Shown here in pieces: positions 48,350 through 53,460 of a DNA stretch of 53,460 bases. A program made the translations under genes and the position numbers. The notes under the pieces are model-generated. The model saw only the letters and a list, made by a program, of their open reading frames with translations, did not search any database and was not told the DNA's origin. This DNA comes from Phaeodactylibacter sp. (GTDB taxonomy: Bacteria > Bacteroidota > Bacteroidia > Chitinophagales > Saprospiraceae): NCBI GenBank assembly GCA_024102975.1, contig JAGFJD010000378.1:1-53460 (forward strand), written 5' to 3'. Position 1 is the first letter of the stretch. Each line of letters starts with the position of its first letter.

Positions 48350-49630
48350 TTAGAGCTGTCCTTTAAGGGTAAGGTATTCGATAATGATCTGCTGTTGTTG
48401 CAATTCGTGGAGCTGACGGTTCAGCCTGGCCTGCGACAGGGCGTTGGATTGGGTGATATAATCGGTGGATGTGGCCACGCCCTGTTCCAGTTGGGAAGAT
48501 ACCTGTGCCAGGATGCTTTCCTGTAGCCGGGCGATCTCCTCATCGCGCTGCATAAGCTTTTCCAGGGTGGCGATGTCTTCCCGGTACTTGCCGTCCATGC
48601 GTTCGATATTGGCTTCGAAAGTTTCCCGTTGCTGGTCCACGAGGCGGCTTTTCAGCGTCAGCAGTTGCCGGTCCCGGTCCGACTGTCCCCAGTCGAAGAT
48701 TTTCCAGGAGAATTTCACGCCGCCCATAGCGAAGGGGCTGAGGCTTTCGTCGAAGAAGTTGAGGGGGTTGGGCGCGCCGAAGCCGGCCTGCAGGAAGGCG
48801 CCGACTTTCGGCTTCCGGGCGGCGGCGATCATGTCTTCCCGGGCCAGGATGCTTTCCCGTTGGTAGTTGAAAAGCGCCAGTTCCGGGCGGTTTATATCCA
48901 GGGTGGCCGGGGCCGGTTGCATGTCGGGAAGGAGGAACTCCGTCTCCGCCGTTAACGGTTCGCCGGTCAGTTCGCTCAGGCTGGCCGTCAGCCCGCGGAT
49001 GGTTCCCTGCGCCTGTTCGATCTCGCTTTCCAGGCGGAGGATTTCCACCCGCAGCTTGTCGATGTCGGCGGGCAGGACGACGCCGTGGCGCAGGCCGGCT
49101 TCCAGGGTTTCCACCTTGTTTTCGATCGTCGCCTGGCTGGTGCGCAGTATTTCAATGCGCTCCCGTTGCATGAGGATGCCGAAGACGAGCTGGTTGACCT
49201 GCGGTTTCAGCTTATCCAGTTCTACCTGCACCTGCTGCCGGTCGGCTGCCAGTTGGGCTGTTTCGATCTTTTGCCGGGCTTCGCTGAGGCCGCCGTCGTA
49301 GATGGTATACTGCAGGTCGGCGGTGGTTTGGATACGGTACAGGGGGAGGTCCAGCGCCGATTCGCCGGGCGGCAGGGGCAGTTGGAAGGGGAACTCCACC
49401 ACCTCCGACTGCAGGCTGGCCTGGGCGTTCCAGCTGATCTCCGGCAGGCGTTCTTTCCGGATGCGTTCCAACTGGACGGCATTGGCCTGTTCCAGCAAAG
49501 CGGTTTGCCCGTAAAGTGGGTAGTGGGCCTGTGCTTTTTCGTGGCAATCGGCGAGGCTTATTTTAGCCGTTTGGGTAAAACCAAAGAAAGGTACAGCGGC
49601 AAGGGCTAAAAAAAGGGGCATTTTTTTCAT
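48350..49630 (-). CDS. TolC-family outer-membrane efflux channel
   Basis: A 426-residue outer-membrane channel subunit with a signal peptide (~1-19, FFGFTQ). Two internal OEP repeats share the pattern of long amphipathic helices and short strands. In the first, ISWNAQASLQSEV...RIQTTADLQYTIYDGG; in the second, PKVGAFLQAGFGAPNPL...GGVKFSWKIFDWGQ. The trimer would form a tunnel for the ABC exporter encoded downstream. A TetR-type palindrome lies 13 bases before its start, so it may be controlled separately from tetR as well as with it. Confidence 0.93.
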   Translation of the reverse strand: MKKMPLFLALAAVPFFGFTQTAKISLADCHEKAQAHYPLYGQTALLEQANAVQLERIRKERLPEISWNAQASLQSEVVEFPFQLPLPPGESALDLPLYRIQTTADLQYTIYDGGLSEARQKIETAQLAADRQQVQVELDKLKPQVNQLVFGILMQRERIEILRTSQATIENKVETLEAGLRHGVVLPADIDKLRVEILRLESEIEQAQGTIRGLTASLSELTGEPLTAETEFLLPDMQPAPATLDINRPELALFNYQRESILAREDMIAAARKPKVGAFLQAGFGAPNPLNFFDESLSPFAMGGVKFSWKIFDWGQSDRDRQLLTLKSRLVDQQRETFEANIERMDGKYREDIATLEKLMQRDEEIARLQESILAQVSSQLEQGVATSTDYITQSNALSQARLNRQLHELQQQQIIIEYLTLKGQL

Positions 49631-49642
49631 TTTTCAAAAAAT

Positions 49643-49658
49643 TTATCCAAATGGGTAA
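49643..49658. promoter_or_regulatory. TetR-type operator in front of the tolC-like gene
   Basis: TTATCCAAATGGGTAA differs from the site at 50271-50286 (TTACCCAAATGGGTAA) by one base. It lies between tetR and the tolC-like gene, 13 bases before the latter's ATG. Recognition by the adjacent TetR protein is inferred from the pair of sites. Confidence 0.6.
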
Positions 49659-49661
49659 AGC

Positions 49662-50264
49662 CTATATTTTTATAGCGTTGTGGATGAAGTCGATGACTTC
49701 CCGTTTCCGGCTCTCCATGAGTTTCAGGTACGTCCTGTCGTCTACCTGCGCGATGCCCTGAAACAACGGCCGGGCGATAAAGGGGAACACGCACATGGAC
49801 AACATATTCAAAACCAGGTGAAAAGGGTTGACTTCCCGGATTCTCCCGGCCTCGATTTCCATTTGTATCTGCCCGATGAGGGGCAGCAGGTTGGGCTTTT
49901 TTTCCCGGCTCATCAGGTCCCTCACGAATGCTTCTCCCTTTTGGTTGAGTTCGTTGATCACAAAGGAGGGCAGGGCAGGGTTGGCAATCAGGGTGTCCAT
50001 ATACTGGCTGACGAATGCCTCGATCTTTTCAAAAAGGGGCATGTCTGCCGCCGACACCTCATTGACGCGGAGGGCAAACTGGCCGAAGGCCTCGTCGAAA
50101 ACGGCGTGGAAGAGTTTGTTCTTGCTGCGGAAATAGTAGTGCAGCAGGCCCTTGTTGATGCCCGCCACATCGGCGATCTCCTGCATGCGGGCCGCTGCAA
50201 AGCCTTTCCGGGTGAAGACTTCTTTGGCGGCGGCAAGTATTTTTTCTTCGGTAGTCTCTTCCAT
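49662..50264 (-). CDS. TetR-family repressor of the efflux operon
   Basis: A 200-residue regulator. The N-terminal HTH (~8-52) reads ILAAAKEVFTRKGFAAARMQEIADVAGINKGLLHYYFRSKNKLF in pieces. The remaining helices form a ligand pocket of no assigned specificity. It is the first gene of the operon running to the ABC permeases and is separated from the tolC-like gene by 31 bases that contain an operator-like palindrome. A second palindrome covers its own transcription start region, so autorepression with release by an effluxed compound is the expected mode. Confidence 0.93.
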   Translation of the reverse strand: MEETTEEKILAAAKEVFTRKGFAAARMQEIADVAGINKGLLHYYFRSKNKLFHAVFDEAFGQFALRVNEVSAADMPLFEKIEAFVSQYMDTLIANPALPSFVINELNQKGEAFVRDLMSREKKPNLLPLIGQIQMEIEAGRIREVNPFHLVLNMLSMCVFPFIARPLFQGIAQVDDRTYLKLMESRKREVIDFIHNAIKI

Positions 50265-50270
50265 AAGGAT

Positions 50271-50301
50271 TTACCCAAATGGGTAATTTTTGACAAAAGT
50301 A
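50271..50301 (-). promoter_or_regulatory. tetR promoter with overlapping operator
   Basis: On the minus strand, TACTTTTG (50301-50294) is an exact TAnnTTTG -7 box, with a TTG about 20 bases further upstream. Seven bases after it comes the palindrome TTACCC-ATTT-GGGTAA (50286-50271), which would cover the transcription start. The start codon follows 6 bases later. Confidence 0.65.
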
Positions 50302-50347
50302 AGGTTTTCGTGTATACGGCGCAAGAGGGGACAGGAAAAAACTGGAT

Positions 50348-50700
50348 TTTTTGACAGGATGGACAGGACGTACCACTTTATTGAGTTTCAAATATTAATA
50401 AAGGGATGTAATGTCGGCTGGCGACTCCCGCTTACGCTATGCTTCAGCGGGCGAAGAAAGTTCGCCTGTCGACTATCACGGCAAACCCCCTGTTTAATTT
50501 TTGAAAACCAATTAAGTGGTGCGTTTTTCAGACAGGATGGACAGGGTTTACCTTGTGCCATAGCGCAGCATGGAAACCCGGGGCGGTCTCAGGGTAACAG
50601 GTTCCGGACTTTTTGACAGGATGGAAAGGCTGCTTTTTTAGACAGGATTTACAGGATTTACAGGTAACAATACGCCCTATAGGGTCTCTTTACACCCCTA
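50348..50700. repeat. Scattered GACAGGATGGACAGG and GATTTACAGG units
   Basis: Short AATCCTGTC-family units in the reverse orientation: GACAGGATGGACAGGACG (50354-50371), GACAGGATGGACAGGG (50531-50546), GACAGGATGGAAAGG (50616-50630), GACAGGATTTACAGGATTT (50641-50659). There is no gene between the tetR promoter and the outer-membrane protein gene. Confidence 0.6.
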
Positions 50701-50930
50701 CCGTCAAACTCCCGGAACCTGTTCATCCTGTCAATCCTGTCTATTATAGATTCGCGTATTTACAGGGCAAATCCTGTCCTCGCATCCACCCCTGCCGTCA
50801 AACTCCCGGAACCTGTTCATCCTGTCAATCCTGTCTATTAATAGGTTCACGTATTTACAGGGCAAATCCTGTCCTCGCCTCCACCCCCCCTGTCAAACTT
50901 CCTAAACCTGTTCATTCTGTCTGCTCTACC
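50701..50930. repeat. Tandem repeat of ~94-bp units containing AATCCTGTC 9-mers
   Basis: CCGTCAAACTCCCGGAACCTG starts at 50701 and again at 50795. A third, diverged and shorter unit (CTGTCAAACTTCC) starts at 50890, so the period is 94-95 bases with two and a half copies. Each unit contains GTTCATCCTGTCAATCCTGTC. Units 1 and 2 differ mainly at TTATAGATTCGCG / TTAATAGGTTCACG. Confidence 0.8.
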
Positions 50931-50974
50931 CCACCAAATGGCCGAAGCAGGCCCCAAAACCTGTTCATTCTGGA

Positions 50975-51850
50975 TCAGAAACTGAAGCCGACCGAAGCCT
51001 GCAGCGTGAGGTTGCGGTCCTTATCGTCCCGGAAGATCAGGTTGTTGTCCTCGTCGAGGGTTCGGCGGGAGGGATCGCTCTCGGTTTTGGTGAGGTCGGA
51101 CAGGCCGTAGTTCACCCGCATGCCGACGTACAGGCCCTGGTTGAGGAAGAAGGCCAGGCCGCCGATCAGCCCCAGGTCCAGGGTGTTGAACAGTTTCTGG
51201 TCGCCTTCGAGTTCCTGGAAGTTGGCGCCCAGCGTCCGGGGGATTTCCACGGTTTTGCCGTCGATATCCCGGATGTCCACTTCATTAATATCCGTTCGCC
51301 GGAAAGTGTCGTCAAAGTAATTGAATTCCAGGGCGATGGTGAAGGGGTCGACCGGCGTACCGGAGGCCGTCTGCCCGCTGAAAACCAGCTCGCCGGAGCC
51401 GCGGGAGGAAACCAGGATGCCCAGGTTGAGCCCTCCGGAGAGTTCTACCCTGCCGTAGCGGCCGACCGCCATGAGCGGAATGTCGATGTAGGAGTTGGTA
51501 ATGGAGAGCGAAGTGTTGCGGCTGCCGGTGAGGTAGAGAGGTTCGTCGTCCTCGGTGTACAGAATCCAGAATGACTCGCCATTGTAGTTGTAGTCGCCCC
51601 CTTTTTGCGAGTAGAGCAGCTCGGCGCGCAGGCCGAAATAGTCGTTGAAGAAGTAATTGACGGTAGCGCCTACGTGGAAGCCGTTGGAGAATTTGTAATC
51701 CTCCAGCTCGCTGCCGGTGCTGCTCATTTCCGACGGGCCGCTGATGGATGCAAAGTTGATGCCGGCCCGGAAGCCTGCGGAAAATTCCTGGGCAGTGAGC
51801 GGAAAGAAGCCCAGAATGGCAAAAAACAGTACGATTGGAAGCCGGTTCAT
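50975..51850 (-). CDS. Outer-membrane beta-barrel protein (PorT-like family)
   Basis: A 291-residue outer-membrane protein with a signal peptide (~1-20, ending LTAQ). Alternating strands are visible (FSAGFRAGINFASI, FSNGFHVGATVNYFFNDYFGLRAELLYSQKGGDY, LGLIGGLAFFLNQGLYVGMRVNYGLSDL) and the protein ends in the barrel closure LTLQASVGFSF with a terminal Phe. This matches the Bacteroidota 'outer membrane protein beta-barrel' family of small barrels. The ligand is unknown. It is upstream of the repeat tract and not obviously part of the efflux operon. Confidence 0.88.
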   Translation of the reverse strand: MNRLPIVLFFAILGFFPLTAQEFSAGFRAGINFASISGPSEMSSTGSELEDYKFSNGFHVGATVNYFFNDYFGLRAELLYSQKGGDYNYNGESFWILYTEDDEPLYLTGSRNTSLSITNSYIDIPLMAVGRYGRVELSGGLNLGILVSSRGSGELVFSGQTASGTPVDPFTIALEFNYFDDTFRRTDINEVDIRDIDGKTVEIPRTLGANFQELEGDQKLFNTLDLGLIGGLAFFLNQGLYVGMRVNYGLSDLTKTESDPSRRTLDEDNNLIFRDDKDRNLTLQASVGFSF

Positions 51851-51948
51851 CAGGTATTTTTTTTGATTGCAAATAATATTTTAGGTACTGTGGTATTTCG
51901 GTATTATGGTGTTATGGCCCTTCTATTCGCCAGGGCAAGTAATGCCTT

Positions 51949-52380
51949 TTACAAGACCTTCCTAAGCCAGATCCGGTTGGCAGCCACCTCTTCTCTTTCT
52001 TCAACGGCGATGATGTCGAAGCCATTGCGCAGGGCAAATATAAGCATGGCTTTGTGGACATTGCGGGTTTTGAAGGTAATACTGTCGTATCCCTGTGTTT
52101 TTGCCCACGCTTCCTGCGCGTCGGCCAGAGCCTGAGCAACGCCTTTTTTCCGGTAGTCCGGCAGTACGCCGCCCATCCAGGAATAGAAGTAGCCGTCGCG
52201 TTCGTAGCCGGCTTTGAAGCCTACTGCCTTTTCCCCGTCCCAGGCGGCGAGGATGAGGTGAGGCGTATTTTCAAAGCGCTTATGATATTCTTCAACACCG
52301 TAAGGGGCTTCCAGTTCGGGGACGTGGCGGGATACTTGTACGGCGGTTTCGATGGTGCAGGGGGTAACGGGATAATTCAT
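51949..52380 (-). CDS. GNAT-family N-acetyltransferase
   Basis: A 143-residue enzyme that transfers acetyl from acetyl-CoA to an amine. The acetyl-CoA-binding motif A reads WMGGVLPDYRKKGVAQALADAQEAWA (in two pieces; the Q/RxxGxG/A equivalent is RKKGVA). It is followed by ITFKTRNVHKAMLIFALRNGFDIIAVE, the usual motif B. The length is that of a minimal GNAT domain. The substrate is unknown. It is monocistronic as far as can be seen, with the same orientation as the barrel gene, 98 bases apart. Confidence 0.9.
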   Translation of the reverse strand: MNYPVTPCTIETAVQVSRHVPELEAPYGVEEYHKRFENTPHLILAAWDGEKAVGFKAGYERDGYFYSWMGGVLPDYRKKGVAQALADAQEAWAKTQGYDSITFKTRNVHKAMLIFALRNGFDIIAVEEREEVAANRIWLRKVL

Positions 52381-52544
52381 TCGTAGTAATAGGTTAACTG
52401 TTAAAGAACCCAGCCGAAAATTAAAAGTTAAATAAACCGGCCAGCCGTTAATATTTTGCTAAATTTCAAGGCAAAGAGGCGAAAGTGCAATGGCGCTTTC
52501 GTCTCCTGCGTTACCAGAGAACCGGCGCGCCGTCCAATTAGCAG

Positions 52545-52590
52545 GCTTGACAAGTTTTTCCAGGGCCGTGCAGCCGTAAACTTGTCAGGC
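52545..52590. repeat. TTGACAAGTTT hairpin, copy 2
   Basis: GCTTGACAAGTTT (52545-52557) and AAACTTGTCAGGC (52578-52590) pair over a 10-bp core with flanking partial pairing. The stem sequence is the same as at 27173-27217, with a different loop. It lies 79 bases upstream of the DUF4294 gene. Confidence 0.65.
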
Positions 52591-52621
52591 CCTGGCGCGG
52601 CGGCGAATTTTATCTCCCGCC

Positions 52622-52654
52622 TTTGCAACTATTGGCAATTTGAACCTATTTTTA
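52622..52654 (+). promoter_or_regulatory. Promoter of the DUF4294 gene
   Basis: TTTG (52622-52625), 21 bases, TATTTTTA (52647-52654), 14 bases before the ATG. The -7 box fits TAnnTTT(G/A). Confidence 0.4.
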
Positions 52655-52668
52655 GAATAGATAAAGTC

Positions 52669-53295
52669 ATGGACATGAAAAATATAGTGCTGCTTTTAAT
52701 CACCGCTTTCGGTTTTTCCGGGATGATCCAGGGCCAGGCTGACGGCACGGTCAGCGTCGCCGGCAAACAATACCCCTACATCGTCGACAGTTGCGGGGAT
52801 ACCCTGATCGTCGCCACCCTCGACGACGTTTCCATTTCCAGCATGCGGGATTTCAAGAGCCGGGAGGACTACCTACGCTACCGGCGTTACCGCAATTATG
52901 CCGCAAAGGTATATCCCTACGCCGTGGAAGCAGTGAAAATCTTCCGGGAGGTAGAATATGCGACCCAAACCATGAAGGAGAAGCAGCGCCGGAAATACAT
53001 CAAATCCCTGCATAAAGACCTCAAGCGGGAATTTACCGACCCACTGAAGAACCTGACCAAAACCCAGGGCATGATCCTCATCAAAATGATCGAACGGGAG
53101 ACGGATACGCCGGTTTACTTCCTCATAAAAGACCTGCGCAACGGCCTGACTGCTACCTACTGGAGCACCATGGGTTCCCTCTTCGGCCATGACCTCAAGG
53201 AAGGTTACCACGAAGGCCAGGACCCCATCCTCGACGCCGTCCTCCAGGATATGGATATTTCCTATGAAGTGCCGGATGTGAGGGGGGCGAAGTAG
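52669..53295 (+). CDS. DUF4294-family secreted protein
   Basis: A 208-residue protein with a signal peptide (~1-24, LLLITAFGFSGMIQGQ). The conserved DUF4294 core includes FKSREDYLRYRRYRNYAAKVYPYAVEAVKIFREVEYAT, KSLHKDLKREFTDPLKNLTKTQGMILIKMIERET, and DLRNGLTATYWSTMGSLFGHDLKEGY. This family is almost confined to Bacteroidota and has no known function. The start at 52669 (MDMKN) is used; 52675 is equally likely. A frame open from 52456 runs through the hairpin repeat and is not used. A bidirectional hairpin follows the gene. Confidence 0.88.
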   Translation: MDMKNIVLLLITAFGFSGMIQGQADGTVSVAGKQYPYIVDSCGDTLIVATLDDVSISSMRDFKSREDYLRYRRYRNYAAKVYPYAVEAVKIFREVEYATQTMKEKQRRKYIKSLHKDLKREFTDPLKNLTKTQGMILIKMIERETDTPVYFLIKDLRNGLTATYWSTMGSLFGHDLKEGYHEGQDPILDAVLQDMDISYEVPDVRGAK

Positions 53296-53332
53296 GGGGA
53301 GTTGGTTATATTGTTATATTGTTGGGACTTCC

Positions 53333-53379
53333 GAGATGACACCTGCCTTTTTCGTTCCTCAAAAGCCAGATGTCACCTC
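53333..53379. terminator. Bidirectional hairpin between DUF4294 gene and cysS
   Basis: GAGATGACACCTGCCTTTT (53333-53351) pairs with AAAAGCCAGATGTCACCTC (53361-53379) at 16 of 19 positions. The stem starts with T and ends with A runs, as expected for a terminator serving two convergent genes. Confidence 0.65.
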
Positions 53380-53400
53380 GTCATCACCTTACATGAGAAA

Positions 53401-53460
53401 TTACTGCCCCTTCACCCAACTCGTCCCCTCCTTGCTGTCCTTCAGCACGATATCCAGTTC
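53401..53460 (-). CDS. cysS: C-terminal end of a probable cysteinyl-tRNA synthetase (partial)
   Basis: The last 19 codons of a gene that starts beyond the window: ELDIVLKDSKEGTSWVKGQ then TAA. The pattern I-x-L-x-D-(T/S)-x-x-G-T-x-W is the usual end of cysteinyl-tRNA synthetase, which charges tRNA-Cys. The call rests on this tail only. Confidence 0.6.
   Translation of the reverse strand, partial: ELDIVLKDSKEGTSWVKGQ

Overview
The window comes from a Bacteroidota genome, most likely the Saprospiria lineage (Lewinella/Phaeodactylibacter-like). The evidence is three proteins with type A type-IX-secretion (T9SS) C-terminal sorting domains, promoters of the Bacteroidota form TTTG-N(16-21)-TAnnTTT(G/A), few Shine-Dalgarno sequences, a PtuA/PtuB-type defence pair and many intergenic palindromes. 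No tRNA, rRNA, CRISPR array or intact transposase was seen. The lineage below phylum is inference.

Layout. 1-5.5 kb: the end of a T9SS cargo gene, an NRAMP-fold transporter with an unusual metal site, a lipoprotein FKBP isomerase, and a response regulator / histidine kinase / YgiW-like periplasmic protein group. 5.5-9.2 kb: polA, divergent from a small XRE repressor with an obvious operator. 9.7-14.5 kb: two large secreted T9SS proteins, one an M43 metallopeptidase with a beta-helix region. 14.9-19.1 kb: an RND efflux pump and its adaptor. 19.5-28.5 kb: a co-directional run of an ATP-grasp ligase, an unrecognised papain-like protein, an alanine-racemase-family protein, and argB-argD-argC-argJ. 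This is the best candidate in the window for an undescribed pathway. 28.6-30.6 kb: uvrB.

30.8-34.9 kb is an accessory region. It holds a Septu-like ATPase/HNH defence pair with a textbook Bacteroidota promoter, the decayed remains of a second ATPase plus DUF4276/TOPRIM-like pair, a 44-residue protein with 12 cysteines (metallothionein-like), a 112-bp element with perfect 18-bp terminal inverted repeats, and an AraC regulator with a metal-binding-like N-terminus. 35-41 kb: a membrane-anchored TPR/coiled-coil class III cyclase, a CBS-domain protein, two universal-stress proteins (one fused to a thioredoxin-like domain), and a putative TIR effector flanked by two related helical domains. 41.3-42.8 kb: an M61-like peptidase that has lost its catalytic glutamate.

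43.0-50.3 kb is one minus-strand efflux operon: tetR, tolC-like, hlyD-like, two ABC ATPases and two ABC-2 permeases. It has two near-identical TetR-type palindromes. The end holds an outer-membrane barrel, a GNAT acetyltransferase, a DUF4294 protein and the last 19 codons of a probable cysS.

Several dispersed non-coding repeat families occupy the gaps: the ACACAGAG palindromic element (two copies), AATCCTGTC 9-mer tracts (at least four places, two with higher-order units of about 83 and 94 bp), and TTGACAAGTTT hairpins (two copies).
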